Shown here: one piece after another, positions 23,696-33,439 of the stretch
How positions within the stretch are numbered: the stretch's first letter is position 1
Layout of the letters: each line of letters opens with the position of its first letter
DNA from: Gammaproteobacteria bacterium
Lineage (GTDB): Bacteria > Pseudomonadota > Gammaproteobacteria > JACKNK01
Assembly (NCBI GenBank): GCA_024234955.1
Contig: JACKNK010000003.1
Span: forward strand, 372,001-436,000
Reading direction: 5' to 3'
Length of the DNA stretch: 64,000 nt
Position numbers and translations under genes: made by a program
Notes under the pieces: generated by a model
Database searches by the model: none
The model's input: the letters and a program-made list of their open reading frames with translations, nothing else
What the model was told of the DNA's origin: nothing

Positions 23696-25756
23696 ATGTC
23701 GAAATCTGCTCGCAAGATCCTGGTCACCAGCGCCCTGCCCTACGCCAACGGGCCGATTCACCTGGGCCATCTGGTCGAATACCTTCAGACCGACATCTGG
23801 GCGCGCTTTCAGCGGATGCGCGGGCACGATTGCATCTACGTCTGCGCGGACGACGCGCATGGCACGCCGATCATGTTGCGCGCGCAGAGCGAAGGCATCG
23901 AGCCGGAAGCCTTGATCGCACGGATCGGTGCCGATCATCAGGCCGATTTCGCCGATTTCCTGATCCAGTTCGACAACTACCACTCGACCCACTCGCCTGA
24001 GAATCGCCACTTCGCGGAGACCATCTACACCCGCAATCGGGATGCCGGACACGTCACCCGGCGCACCATCACCCAGGCCTTCGATCCCGAGAAATCAATG
24101 TTCCTGCCAGACCGCTTCATCAAGGGCACCTGCCCGAAATGCGGCGCGCAGGATCAATACGGCGACTCCTGCGAGGTCTGTGGTGCCACCTATTCGCCGA
24201 CCGATCTGAAGGACGCGCGCTCGGTGATCTCCGGCGCGACCCCGGTTCCGAAGGATTCCGAGCACATCTTCTTCAAGCTCGGCGACTTCAAGGACATGCT
24301 GAAAGGATGGCTGGTTGCGGACAAAACCCCGGAACAGCACACCGACACCCGCCACACCGCCGTCCAGCCGGAAATTGCCCGCAAACTCAACGAATGGTTT
24401 GAAGCCGGTCTGCAGGATTGGGACATCTCCCGCGACGCGCCCTACTTCGGTTTCGAGATACCGGACGCCCCCGGCAAGTACTTCTACGTCTGGCTGGACG
24501 CGCCGATCGGCTACATGGCGAGCTTCCGCAATTACTGCGATCGCAACGACATCGATTTCGACAGTTACTGGGCCGCCGACAGCAAGGCTGAGCTGTACCA
24601 CTTCATCGGCAAGGACATCGCCTACTTCCACACCCTGTTCTGGCCGGCGATGTTGCATGGCGCCGGTTTCCGCACCCCGAGCGCGGTGTTCTGCCACGGC
24701 TTCCTGACCGTGAACGGCCAGAAGATGTCGAAGTCGCGGGGCACCTTCATCAAGGCGCGCAGCTACCTCGACCAGCTCGACCCGGAATACCTGCGTTATT
24801 ACTTCGCTGCCAAGCTCGGTCCCGGCATCGACGATATCGACCTGAACCTCGAAGACTTCCAGGCCCGCGTCAACGCCGATCTGGTCGGCAAGGTCGTCAA
24901 TATCGCCAGCCGTTGCGCCGGCTTCATCAACAAGCGCTTCGACGGTCGTCTCAGCGACACGCTGAACGATGACAGTCTATTTCGCAATTTCATCGCTGAA
25001 AAAGAAGCCATTGCCGATCGCTATGAACACCGCGAGTTCGGTCAGGCCATGCGCGCAATCTCGGCACTCGCTGATCGCGCCAATCAATACATCGACGACA
25101 AGAAGCCCTGGGTGCTCGCAAAGAACGAGGACACACTTCCGGAAGTGCAGGACATCTGCACGGTCGGATTGAACCTGTTCCGCGTATTGCTGGCCTACCT
25201 GAAACCGGTACTCCCTGCGATGGCGACATCCGGCGAAGAATTTCTCGCTGCCGGGCCACTCGATTGGATCAACCTTTCCACACCGCTCACCGCACACACG
25301 ATCGCTGACTTCAAGCCCTTGATGCAGCGTGTCGATCCCGACAAGGTGCAAGCCATGATCGATGCCTCCAAGGACAACCTGGAACCGACCGCAACCCCCA
25401 CCGGACCATTGGTGGACGACCCGCTCGCCGATGAAATCGAGTTCCCGGATTTCGCCAAGGTCGATCTGCGGATCGCGAAGATCGTCAAGGCAGACCATGT
25501 GGAAGGCGCGGACAAGCTGCTGCAATTGACCCTGGATATCGGCGGCGAGACCCGCAATGTCTTTGCGGGGATCAAATCCGCTTATTCTCCGGAGGATCTG
25601 GAGGGGCGTTTGACCGTAATGGTGGCTAATCTGAAGCCTAGAAAAATGCGTTTTGGCATGTCGGAAGGCATGGTTCTCGCCGCCGGCCCCGGTGGCAAGG
25701 ACCTGTTCATCCTGAATCCAGACGACGGCGCCCAACCGGGTATGCGCGTCAAGTAA
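23696..25756 (+). CDS. metG: Methionyl-tRNA synthetase
   Basis: MetG charges tRNA-Met for initiation and elongation. The start ATG at 23696 gives 686 residues (E. coli 677). A class I catalytic domain carries HLGHL near residue 24 and KMSKSRGTF near 340, a zinc knuckle CPKCGAQDQYGDSCEVCG near 145, an alpha-helical anticodon domain, and a C-terminal tRNA-binding/dimerisation domain from about residue 580 (DFAKVDLRIAKIV, MRFGMSEGMVLAA). The ribosome-binding site is weak. The next gene, rnfA, starts 42 bases on; a metG-rnf neighbourhood is common in gammaproteobacteria. Confidence 0.97.
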   Translation: MSKSARKILVTSALPYANGPIHLGHLVEYLQTDIWARFQRMRGHDCIYVCADDAHGTPIMLRAQSEGIEPEALIARIGADHQADFADFLIQFDNYHSTHSPENRHFAETIYTRNRDAGHVTRRTITQAFDPEKSMFLPDRFIKGTCPKCGAQDQYGDSCEVCGATYSPTDLKDARSVISGATPVPKDSEHIFFKLGDFKDMLKGWLVADKTPEQHTDTRHTAVQPEIARKLNEWFEAGLQDWDISRDAPYFGFEIPDAPGKYFYVWLDAPIGYMASFRNYCDRNDIDFDSYWAADSKAELYHFIGKDIAYFHTLFWPAMLHGAGFRTPSAVFCHGFLTVNGQKMSKSRGTFIKARSYLDQLDPEYLRYYFAAKLGPGIDDIDLNLEDFQARVNADLVGKVVNIASRCAGFINKRFDGRLSDTLNDDSLFRNFIAEKEAIADRYEHREFGQAMRAISALADRANQYIDDKKPWVLAKNEDTLPEVQDICTVGLNLFRVLLAYLKPVLPAMATSGEEFLAAGPLDWINLSTPLTAHTIADFKPLMQRVDPDKVQAMIDASKDNLEPTATPTGPLVDDPLADEIEFPDFAKVDLRIAKIVKADHVEGADKLLQLTLDIGGETRNVFAGIKSAYSPEDLEGRLTVMVANLKPRKMRFGMSEGMVLAAGPGGKDLFILNPDDGAQPGMRVK

Positions 25757-25798
25757 CGTCCAGCAATGCATTGCGACCGCAGCCGATAATCACAGCAC

Positions 25799-26380
25799 AT
25801 GACTGAATTCGCCCTGATCCTCATCAGCACCGTTTTGGTGAACAACTTCGTGCTGGTGAAGTTTCTCGGACTGTGTCCGTTCATGGGTGTTTCCCGAAAG
25901 CTGGAGACGGCAACCGGCATGGGACTTGCCACGACCTTCGTGCTGACGCTGTCCTCCATCTGCTCCTATCTGGTCAACGAATACATCCTGCTGCCGCTGG
26001 GCCTCGAATATCTCCGTACCATCGCCTTCATCCTGGTGATCGCGGGCGTGGTGCAGTTCACCGAAATGGTGGTACACAAGACTTCGCCGATCCTTTACCA
26101 GGTCCTTGGCATTTTTCTGCCCTTGATCACTACCAACTGTGCAGTGCTCGGTGTGGCCTTGCTCAATGTTCAGGAACAGCACGGTCTGCTGCACTCGGCG
26201 GTGTACGGTTTCGGCGCAGCGGTCGGTTTCTCGCTGGTTCTGACCCTGTTTGCCGCGATGCGTGAGCGCATCACCGCCGCCGACGTACCCACCGCGTTCC
26301 AGGGTGCCCCGATTGCGCTCATCACCGCCGGACTGATGTCACTGGCATTCATGGGCTTCTCCGGACTGGTCAGAGGCTGA
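25799..26380 (+). CDS. rnfA: Rnf electron transport complex subunit A
   Basis: RnfA is one of two related six-helix membrane subunits of the Rnf complex, which couples ferredoxin-NAD electron transfer to ion movement; in E. coli the same complex (Rsx) keeps SoxR reduced. The 193-residue protein begins MTEFALILISTVLVNNFVLVKFLGLCPFMGVS, with the conserved half-site cysteine motif GLCPFMG repeated in inverted fashion as LITTNCAVLG. These cysteines bind the intramembrane iron-sulfur cluster shared with RnfE. It heads the six-gene operon. Confidence 0.96.
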   Translation: MTEFALILISTVLVNNFVLVKFLGLCPFMGVSRKLETATGMGLATTFVLTLSSICSYLVNEYILLPLGLEYLRTIAFILVIAGVVQFTEMVVHKTSPILYQVLGIFLPLITTNCAVLGVALLNVQEQHGLLHSAVYGFGAAVGFSLVLTLFAAMRERITAADVPTAFQGAPIALITAGLMSLAFMGFSGLVRG

Positions 26381-26390
26381 TACCAAACTT

Positions 26391-26954
26391 ATGGACATCC
26401 TTACCGCCATTCTCGCGATCACCGTCCTGGCCGCTGCCTTCGGCTTGCTGCTGGGTTTCGGCGCGATCCGCTTCAAGGTCGAGGGCGATCCGGTGGCGGA
26501 CCGTATCGACAGCATGTTGCCGCAGACCCAGTGCGGTCAGTGCGAATTTTCTGGCTGCCGCCCGTATGCGGAAGCCGTGGCGGCCGGCGAGGCTGCAATC
26601 AACCGCTGTGTGCCCGGTGGCGAATCGACCATGCTGGCGCTCGCCGATCTGCTCGACACCGACCCGCTTCCGCTCGGTGAAGATGCCGCCGAACCGGTGA
26701 AGACGGTCGCGATCATCGACGAGGAAACCTGTATCGGTTGCACCAAATGCATCCAGGCCTGCCCGGTCGATGCCATCCTTGGCGCCGCAAAACACATGCA
26801 CACCGTGATTGGCAGTGAATGTACCGGGTGTGAACTGTGCCTGCCCCCTTGTCCGGTGGACTGCATCGACATGGTGCCGATTTCCGTCACGCCAGCGACC
26901 TGGCAGTGGCCCCATCCCGAATTCGTTCAACCCGACACCCAGAAGGCCGCCTGA
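26391..26954 (+). CDS. rnfB: Rnf electron transport complex subunit B
   Basis: RnfB is the ferredoxin-like entry subunit, anchored by one N-terminal helix (ILAITVLAAAFGLLLGFGA). The 187-residue protein has a [4Fe-4S] domain with TQCGQCEFSGCRPYAEA near residue 45, then two ferredoxin motifs, CIGCTKCIQACP near 112 and CTGCELCLPPCP near 142. All cluster ligands are present. Its stop shares one base with the rnfC start (TGATG). It is a short RnfB of the gammaproteobacterial type. Confidence 0.96.
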   Translation: MDILTAILAITVLAAAFGLLLGFGAIRFKVEGDPVADRIDSMLPQTQCGQCEFSGCRPYAEAVAAGEAAINRCVPGGESTMLALADLLDTDPLPLGEDAAEPVKTVAIIDEETCIGCTKCIQACPVDAILGAAKHMHTVIGSECTGCELCLPPCPVDCIDMVPISVTPATWQWPHPEFVQPDTQKAA

Positions 26955-28522
26955 TGCTGTGGCGCTTCCACGGCGGGCTCAAGCTGGCCGAACACAAACA
27001 CGAATCCAACCGCCTGCCGAGTACGCCGGTGCGGTTACCAAAGACCTTGACGGTCCCGCTCCATCAGCACATCGGGCTTCCGGCGGAGGCGATCGTCCAG
27101 GTCGGCAACCACGTCCTCAAAGGCCAGCGCATCGCGGATGGCGTAGATCACATCAGTGCGGCCGTGCATGCCCCCAGCTCCGGCACCGTGGTCGCGATCG
27201 AACCCCGCCCGATCCCGCATCCCTCCGGCCTCTCCGCGCTTTGCGTGGTCATCGATACCGATGGCAGGGACCAGTGGATCGATCGCGAAGCCTGCACGAA
27301 TTTCCTGGAACTCGATCGCCGCGAGATCATTCGCAAGATTCACGATGCCGGCATCGTCGGCCTGGGCGGAGCGGTTTTCCCGACGCACGCCAAGGTCTGC
27401 TGCCCCGTCGTCCCGACCGAACTATTGATCATCAATGGCGCGGAATGCGAGCCCTACATCAGTTGCGACGATCGTCTGATGCGCGAGCGCCCGGCGCAGA
27501 TCATCGAAGGCATCAATGTCCTCATGCATGCCTTGGGCACGGAACGCTGCATCATTGGCGTTGAAGATAACAAGCAGGAAGCCATCGACTCCCTAAATCA
27601 GATACTCATGTTGATGGACGAGGGGGAGCGCATTCAGGTTCGCGCTTTGCCAACGCTTTATCCCACCGGAGGCGAGCGCCAGTTGATTCGGGTACTGACC
27701 GGTCGCGAGGTCCCGAAGGGCGGGCTCCCGGCCAACATCGGCATCATGTGTCAGAACGTCGGCACCGCCGCCGCCGTTTATGAAGCCGTGGTTCAAGGCA
27801 GCCCGCTGATCTCCCGCATGGTCACGGTGACCGGCGCCGGGGTGGCGGTTCAGCAGAACGTCGAGGCGCTCATCGGCACACCCATGATCGATCTGATCGA
27901 CCAATGCGGCGGTTATGAGCAGGGCGTCGCCCAGCTGGTTATGGGCGGCCCGATGATGGGCTTTGCGCTGCACCGCGACGACCTGCCGATCGTCAAATCG
28001 ACCAACTGTGTGCTGGCGGCGGATAAAAATGAGCTCCCGACACGCCCGACGCCGTTGCCCTGCATTCGTTGCGGGGAGTGTGTAAAGGTCTGTCCGGCCC
28101 AGCTGTTGCCGCAACAACTCTATTGGTATGCCCGAGCCAAGGATTTCGAGAAGGTCCAGGAATACAAGCTCGACGCCTGTATCGAATGCGGTGCCTGTGC
28201 CTACGTCTGCCCAAGCCAGCTTCCTCTGGTGGATTATTACCGCTACGCCAAAAGCCAGATTCGCGCACAGGCCCGAGACCGTATCAAGGCAGATCAGGCA
28301 CGCCAGCGGCACGAGGCCCGCGACGCCCGCATTGCCCGTGAGGCCGCCGAACGCGAAGCGCGACGCAACATGAAGAAGGCCGCCCTCAACGCCGTAGGCG
28401 ACGATGCCGACAAGGACAGCAAGCGCGCCGCTGTGGCCGCCGCCGTGGAACGGGCACGCGCCAAAAAGGCCGGCCAACAAGCCGATTCCCCCCTGAACCC
28501 CAGCTCAGAGCCCGCCGAATAG
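26954..28522 (+). CDS. rnfC: Rnf electron transport complex subunit C
   Basis: RnfC binds NADH and FMN and carries two [4Fe-4S] clusters, resembling a fusion of NuoF and NuoG-like parts. The ATG at 26954 gives MLWRFHGGLKLAEHK and 522 residues; the frame is open further upstream but inside rnfB. The nucleotide/flavin loop is GIVGLGGAVFPTHAK near residue 133, and cluster motifs are CIRCGECVKVCP near 372 and CIECGACAYVCP near 411. The C-terminal 100 residues are Ala, Arg and Lys rich, a low-complexity tail also seen, and longer, in E. coli RsxC. Confidence 0.96.
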   Translation: MLWRFHGGLKLAEHKHESNRLPSTPVRLPKTLTVPLHQHIGLPAEAIVQVGNHVLKGQRIADGVDHISAAVHAPSSGTVVAIEPRPIPHPSGLSALCVVIDTDGRDQWIDREACTNFLELDRREIIRKIHDAGIVGLGGAVFPTHAKVCCPVVPTELLIINGAECEPYISCDDRLMRERPAQIIEGINVLMHALGTERCIIGVEDNKQEAIDSLNQILMLMDEGERIQVRALPTLYPTGGERQLIRVLTGREVPKGGLPANIGIMCQNVGTAAAVYEAVVQGSPLISRMVTVTGAGVAVQQNVEALIGTPMIDLIDQCGGYEQGVAQLVMGGPMMGFALHRDDLPIVKSTNCVLAADKNELPTRPTPLPCIRCGECVKVCPAQLLPQQLYWYARAKDFEKVQEYKLDACIECGACAYVCPSQLPLVDYYRYAKSQIRAQARDRIKADQARQRHEARDARIAREAAEREARRNMKKAALNAVGDDADKDSKRAAVAAAVERARAKKAGQQADSPLNPSSEPAE

Positions 28523-29577
28523 TGCAATTCACGCCCCGCAATGCGCCCTTCCTGGTCGGCCCGAATACCGTATCGGCGTTGATGCGCCGTGTGTCCCTGG
28601 CTCTGGTGCCCGGCATTCTGGCGATGTTCTGGTATTTCGGAATCGGTGTCTTGATCAACCTGATCCTCGCCGCATGTGCCGCGATGGCCTTTGAAGCCCT
28701 AATGCTGCGCCTGCGCGGACGCCCCATCGCCCCCGCACAGGGCTCCGGCCTCAACGACGGCAGTGCGTTGCTCACCGGCTTGCTGCTGGGTCTGTGTCTG
28801 CCCCCTCTGGCACCGTGGTGGATTCCCGTTCTCGGGGCATTTACGGCCTTGGTTCTCGCCAAGCACCTCTATGGGGGTCTCGGCTTCAACCCATTCAATC
28901 CGGCAATGATCGGTTACGTGGTGCTGCTTGTGTCGTTCCCCCGCGAAATGACCCAATGGCTGCCGGTGAACGACTTGCTCGGACAAGCCCCTTCCCTCGG
29001 CGACAGCCTGAGCTGGGTCTTTACCGGGGCCCAGGGCCTCGACGCCTACACCCAGGCGACCCCACTTGATCATCTGAAGACCGAACTGGGGCTTAGCCGG
29101 ACGGTTGAGGAGATCATTTCCGATCCCAAGTTCGGGGGCATCGGGGGAACTGGCTGGGAATGGATCAATCTCGCGTACCTGCTCGGCGGGGCGTATCTGA
29201 TCAAGTCGGGTGACATCGACTGGCGCATCCCGGGCGGGATGCTCAGCGGCATTGCCATCATGGCGACCCTGTTTGTGGCGCTGGATGGGGATGCCTACCG
29301 AGGCCCCGCATTCCACCTCTTCAGCGGCGCGGCAATGCTCGGTGCGTTCTTCATTGCCACCGACCCGGTATCGGCCTCCACCACGCCCAAGGGACGCATC
29401 TATTACGGACTGGGCATCGGTGTACTGGTATATCTGATCCGCACCTGGGGAGGTTACCCCGATGGTGTCGCCTTTGCGGTGCTGCTGATGAACATTGCCG
29501 CGCCCACCATCGATTACTACACCCAGCCGCGCACCTTCGGCGAAGGTGACGATTTAAAGGGTCCAGGTCATGACTGA
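28522..29577 (+). CDS. rnfD: Rnf electron transport complex subunit D
   Basis: RnfD is a membrane subunit related to NqrB and carries covalent FMN. The 351-residue protein starts at GTG 28522, sharing one base with the rnfC stop, and has about nine to ten hydrophobic helices. The flavinylated threonine is expected in AYTQATPLDHLKTEL near residue 180. Other family segments are GSGLNDGSALLTGLLLGLCLPP and GLGFNPFNPAMIGYVVLL. It overlaps rnfG by eight bases. Confidence 0.95.
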   Translation: MQFTPRNAPFLVGPNTVSALMRRVSLALVPGILAMFWYFGIGVLINLILAACAAMAFEALMLRLRGRPIAPAQGSGLNDGSALLTGLLLGLCLPPLAPWWIPVLGAFTALVLAKHLYGGLGFNPFNPAMIGYVVLLVSFPREMTQWLPVNDLLGQAPSLGDSLSWVFTGAQGLDAYTQATPLDHLKTELGLSRTVEEIISDPKFGGIGGTGWEWINLAYLLGGAYLIKSGDIDWRIPGGMLSGIAIMATLFVALDGDAYRGPAFHLFSGAAMLGAFFIATDPVSASTTPKGRIYYGLGIGVLVYLIRTWGGYPDGVAFAVLLMNIAAPTIDYYTQPRTFGEGDDLKGPGHD

Positions 29578-30232
29578 CCAGAGCACGAACAAGGACCCCA
29601 GCCTCCTCCGCAGTGCGCTTGTCGCGGCGGGCGTGCTCGCGCTGTTCGGCATGATCGGGGTCGGGCTGGTCGCATCCATCGCCTCGGGCACCGCCAAACG
29701 TATTGCCGAGAATGAACGTCTCGCCACCTTGCGCAATCTCCATGAGTTGATCGACGAAGACACCTACGACAACGACATCTTCACCGATGTCACCAACGTC
29801 GCGGACTTGCAGCTGCTGGGGTCAAGAGATCCGTTGCCGGTATATCGCGCACGCCGGGAGGGTGGACCGGTTGCCCTGGTCATGACCGCGATCGCCCCGG
29901 ATGGCTACAACGGTCGCATCAAACTACTCATCGGTATCGACTACAGCGGCACGGTGCGCGGTGTGCGCGTTCTCGATCACCATGAAACACCCGGCCTTGG
30001 CGACGGTATCGAGCTGGAGAAATCGAACTGGATTCTCGGTTTTGTAGACAAGTCCCTGACCAGCCCGGTCAAAGCCAAATGGGCGGTACGCAAGGACGGC
30101 GGCATCTTCGATCAGTTCACCGGCGCAACTATCACACCACGCGCCGTGGTCAAGGCCGTCCGCCATGCGCTCGAATATTACGAGTTACGTCGCGACCAAC
30201 TGTTCACGGTCAATCCGGAGATCGCCAAATGA
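29570..30232 (+). CDS. rnfG: Rnf electron transport complex subunit G
   Basis: RnfG is a periplasmic flavoprotein held by one N-terminal helix (SALVAAGVLALFGMIGVGLVASIA). The 220-residue protein contains the FMN-attachment motif in FDQFTGATITPRAVV near residue 185, where the second threonine carries the flavin, and the FMN-binding segment HHETPGLGDGIE. It overlaps rnfD by eight and rnfE by four bases. Flavin transfer would need an ApbE enzyme, which is not in the window. Confidence 0.95.
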   Translation: MTDQSTNKDPSLLRSALVAAGVLALFGMIGVGLVASIASGTAKRIAENERLATLRNLHELIDEDTYDNDIFTDVTNVADLQLLGSRDPLPVYRARREGGPVALVMTAIAPDGYNGRIKLLIGIDYSGTVRGVRVLDHHETPGLGDGIELEKSNWILGFVDKSLTSPVKAKWAVRKDGGIFDQFTGATITPRAVVKAVRHALEYYELRRDQLFTVNPEIAK

Positions 30233-30915
30233 GTGACGTCAGCCATTCGCAAATCGTTCGTGACGGCCTCTGGGTCAACAATCCCGCCTTCGTCCAGTTG
30301 CTCGGCCTATGTCCGACACTGGCGGTAACCTCAACGGTGGTCAACGCAATCGGGCTCGGACTTGCCACAACGCTGACGTTGGCCAGCTCAAACGCGATGG
30401 TGTCACTGGTGCGCAATCAGGTTCGCAACGAGATCCGGATCCCGGTTTTCGTGTTGATCATCGCCTCCATCGTGACCGCGATCGAATTGCTCATGAACGC
30501 CTTCTTCCACGACCTCTACAACGTCCTGGGCATCTTCATCCCGCTGATCGTGACCAACTGCGCGATCATCGGCCGCGCCGAAGCCTTCGCCTCCAAGACC
30601 ACCGTCGATCGGGCAGCCCTGGACGGCCTGATGATGGGGTTTGGCTTTACCGCCGCGCTGGTCATGCTGGGCTCGATGCGTGAAATCCTTGGCACGGGGA
30701 CCTTGTTTGACAACGCCGAATTGCTGTTCGGCAGCGGCGCAGCCGGACTGACCGTGACCTTCAACCCCGACTACGGCGGCTTCCTGCTCGCCTTGTTGCC
30801 TCCCGGGGCCTTCATCGGCCTGGGACTGTTGATTGCCGGCAAAAACCTCATCGATGCCCGGATCACCGCTCGCGCCCGGCTTGCGCCCAAGACCGGTGCT
30901 GCGGAAGCCGCGTGA
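30229..30915 (+). CDS. rnfE: Rnf electron transport complex subunit E
   Basis: RnfE pairs with RnfA in the membrane core. The ATG at 30229 overlaps the rnfG stop and gives 228 residues; the upstream-open frame lies in rnfG. The paired cysteine motifs that bind the intramembrane cluster are LLGLCPTLAVT near residue 23 and PLIVTNCAIIGRAEAFAS near 105. About six helices are seen. It ends with a four-base overlap with nth, completing rnfABCDGE in the canonical order. Confidence 0.96.
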   Translation: MSDVSHSQIVRDGLWVNNPAFVQLLGLCPTLAVTSTVVNAIGLGLATTLTLASSNAMVSLVRNQVRNEIRIPVFVLIIASIVTAIELLMNAFFHDLYNVLGIFIPLIVTNCAIIGRAEAFASKTTVDRAALDGLMMGFGFTAALVMLGSMREILGTGTLFDNAELLFGSGAAGLTVTFNPDYGGFLLALLPPGAFIGLGLLIAGKNLIDARITARARLAPKTGAAEAA

Positions 30916-31547
30916 ACGCGGCCAAACGCCAAGCGTTCTTTGCGCGCCTGCGCGCCGCCAACCCGCACCCCACCACTGAATTGCATTACCGCTCGCCATT
31001 TGAGCTGCTGATCGCGGTCATTCTATCTGCGCAAGCGACCGATGTCGGTGTCAACAAGGCCACGGATCGTCTATATCCCGTTGCCAACACACCGCAAGCC
31101 ATCCTTGATCTCGGTCTCGACGGACTCAGACAATTCATCAAGACCATTGGCCTTTACAACGCCAAGGCCGAAAACATCATCAAGACCTGCGCAATCCTGC
31201 TGGCGCGTCACAACGGGGATGTGCCGCGTGACCGCACAGACCTCGAAGCCCTGCCGGGCGTCGGTCGCAAGACGGCAAATGTGATCCTGAACACCGCATT
31301 CGGTGAACCCACGATTGCCGTGGATACGCACATCTTCCGGGTTTCCAACCGGACCGGCCTCGCCCCAGGCAAAACGCCGCTGGCGGTCGAACAAAAACTC
31401 CTGAAAGTGGTTCCCAGTGAATTCAAGCGCGATGCGCATCACTGGTTGATCCTGCACGGGCGCTATACCTGTATCGCCCGGAAACCCAAATGTCCGGAAT
31501 GCCGCGTCGCGGATCTGTGCGACTACCGCGACAAAACGCCCAACTGA
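30912..31547 (+). CDS. nth: Endonuclease III (DNA glycosylase/AP lyase)
   Basis: Nth removes oxidised pyrimidines and cuts the abasic site. The 211-residue protein (E. coli 211) starts at GTG 30912. The helix-hairpin-helix is LPGVGRKTANVILN with the catalytic lysine in GVGRKTA near residue 120, the catalytic Asp lies in IAVDTHIFRVSNR near 138, and the [4Fe-4S] loop is CIARKPKCPECRVADLC with C-x6-C-x2-C-x5-C spacing. It is joined to the rnf operon, as in E. coli. It ends four bases from the convergent next gene. Confidence 0.98.
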   Translation: MNAAKRQAFFARLRAANPHPTTELHYRSPFELLIAVILSAQATDVGVNKATDRLYPVANTPQAILDLGLDGLRQFIKTIGLYNAKAENIIKTCAILLARHNGDVPRDRTDLEALPGVGRKTANVILNTAFGEPTIAVDTHIFRVSNRTGLAPGKTPLAVEQKLLKVVPSEFKRDAHHWLILHGRYTCIARKPKCPECRVADLCDYRDKTPN

Positions 31548-31551
31548 GCAC

Positions 31552-33285
31552 TCAGTCTTTTAACTCGCCACTCAGCCAGGAAGGCACGGCTCGCTTGTCC
31601 TTGCCATCGAGGGGGACCAAGCCAACTTCTTCCCACTGGTCCGCCAGCTGGCCGTGGTAGTAATCCGCACCCGAGGAATAGGCGCAGAACAGGTCTGCGC
31701 TGGCGTGGATATGGCGTAATGCCACTTTCCGATTCGCCGCATGCAAGGACTTCACCGCTTGCTTGATCGCCTCGCAACCGCTTCGGCCACGGCGACGATC
31801 CATATCCAGAGCGAAAAACTGGATCGGCACGATCTGCGCAAAATCCAGGCCTTCCTTTATCTCCGTCAGATCGCGCAAGACGAAATGACAGCCCCGGGCG
31901 ATCCCGAAACGCACCAGGAAGTTCGGATCGATCTGGCCTTCACGCATCACATCCAGCGACAGCGTCAGACTGAGCCGCGACGCCGAATTCTGGGCTTCCG
32001 GCGAACCCAGGCGTTGTGCCAGCCAGCGCCAGAATTGGCCACTGCGCATCGATTCCTTGGAAATATCCAGAACGATACCCAGCTTGCCTGCCTTGTCGGC
32101 ACGCAACCGCCGGAGCGCATGGGCGACGATGATGCGATCGACACTCGAGGCATGCCCTTTGATCGACATCAGGTGTTCGCGCCGCTCCGAAGTCCAGGGG
32201 TCGCCATTACGGTCGATCAGGCGCATCTCCGCCTGCTCACGCTGAATTTGCGAAAACCCTCCGTCGCTTCCCCGGATCGGCTCAAAGCTGACCTGCAACT
32301 GGCCGGCGAGCAAAACGGCACGAATACCTTCATGAAGGATGTCAACCTCACCCTCTGCGGACTCACCAACACCCCCTTCGGGTCTCGCGACTTCCTTGAT
32401 GTCCTTGCACGCCGCAACCTTGAGCCCTTCCCCACCTTCCAGTCGAATCTGCTCGCACAGGATTTCCGCCTTGCTGGTCAGGTTCGCCAACGAGGCGCGT
32501 TTGCCAAAATCAGAGACCGCCATGCCCAAGGCGACGCCCCCGTCCTGTCCGGCTCTGGCATTGCGATTCCGCATGAACTCGGCGATGTGATCCGCGATCA
32601 TCTCCGCATGAATCAAGCCGATCATGCCTTCGATATGAACCCGCAGGGCCCCATTCAGCACCCGCGCGCTGATCACTTCCGCGCCATCCGCATAAACCTG
32701 GGCAGTGACTTCCGCGCCCAAGGCATCCGCGCCCACACCCGGCAAAACCTGACGGCCTTTGGAGCTGACTATCAATACCCCGCTGACGCTGTGATCGTCG
32801 TCCGCATCGGCATCCAGCGCCCGGTTCACCCCGGAATCTGCGTCCATGCTGGGCCGCGTCGGAGCGGGAACCGGATTGTGCTTACGTGCGCTGCGCTGAA
32901 CCTCGGCACGCAACGCGTGAATCAGGTTGCCCGGAAATCCAGAACCTTCGAATACGCAATCCATCGCGCCCAGCTTGAGAACTTTTGCGGTGAACGCATC
33001 GTCGAGATGGGCGGCGACAACGATCACCGCCATACCACGACCCGGCTCATTGCGCGTCATCCAGTCGATGGCAATACCGCTACCATCGTGGAGCACGATC
33101 AGCTCGCAGGTCTTGGCGATCTCAGCGTCATCGACATCGCCATCGATCACTTCCGCGTCAGGCCATACCGACGCGACGACGGTCGACAGATAGAGGCGCT
33201 TTTCGACATCGTCCGACACGATACCGACACGCCCACCCGTCCAGTCGGGTGTCGTGGTGTCTGTGTTGGACGGCGTCGAAATCAC
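31552..33285 (-). CDS. Degenerate receiver-GGDEF-EAL protein, predicted non-catalytic
   Basis: The 577-residue protein has three weakly recognisable parts. Residues about 18-125 look like a receiver domain (IVSDDVEKR; ELIVLHD with a possible phospho-Asp), but the conserved Thr is Ala (VIVVAAH) and the late Lys is missing. Residues about 165-300 resemble a GGDEF fold (GVALGMAVSDF, ASLANLTSKAEILCEQIR) without any GGDEF motif. Residues about 330-570 resemble an EAL domain (LQVSFEPIRG, AEMRLIDRNG in place of EALLRW, ADYYHGQLADQWEEVGLVPL), but the metal ligands and the DDFG stretch are gone. It is probably a c-di-GMP receptor or scaffold, by analogy with FimX; that is inference. It is a single-gene unit. 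Confidence 0.65.
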   Translation of the reverse strand: MISTPSNTDTTTPDWTGGRVGIVSDDVEKRLYLSTVVASVWPDAEVIDGDVDDAEIAKTCELIVLHDGSGIAIDWMTRNEPGRGMAVIVVAAHLDDAFTAKVLKLGAMDCVFEGSGFPGNLIHALRAEVQRSARKHNPVPAPTRPSMDADSGVNRALDADADDDHSVSGVLIVSSKGRQVLPGVGADALGAEVTAQVYADGAEVISARVLNGALRVHIEGMIGLIHAEMIADHIAEFMRNRNARAGQDGGVALGMAVSDFGKRASLANLTSKAEILCEQIRLEGGEGLKVAACKDIKEVARPEGGVGESAEGEVDILHEGIRAVLLAGQLQVSFEPIRGSDGGFSQIQREQAEMRLIDRNGDPWTSERREHLMSIKGHASSVDRIIVAHALRRLRADKAGKLGIVLDISKESMRSGQFWRWLAQRLGSPEAQNSASRLSLTLSLDVMREGQIDPNFLVRFGIARGCHFVLRDLTEIKEGLDFAQIVPIQFFALDMDRRRGRSGCEAIKQAVKSLHAANRKVALRHIHASADLFCAYSSGADYYHGQLADQWEEVGLVPLDGKDKRAVPSWLSGELKD

Positions 33286-33439
33286 TTACATCCCCTGTAT
33301 TTGGGCGCTAACGGTCATATCAACAACCGCTAAGCAACGAATACGTTAACTATAGCCCTAAGCGCCCAAGCAAAAAATGTTCCTATGCAATCATGTCGTG
33401 CACAACCCCGCGTTCACCAACCGTCTGGAACGCGTTCAC

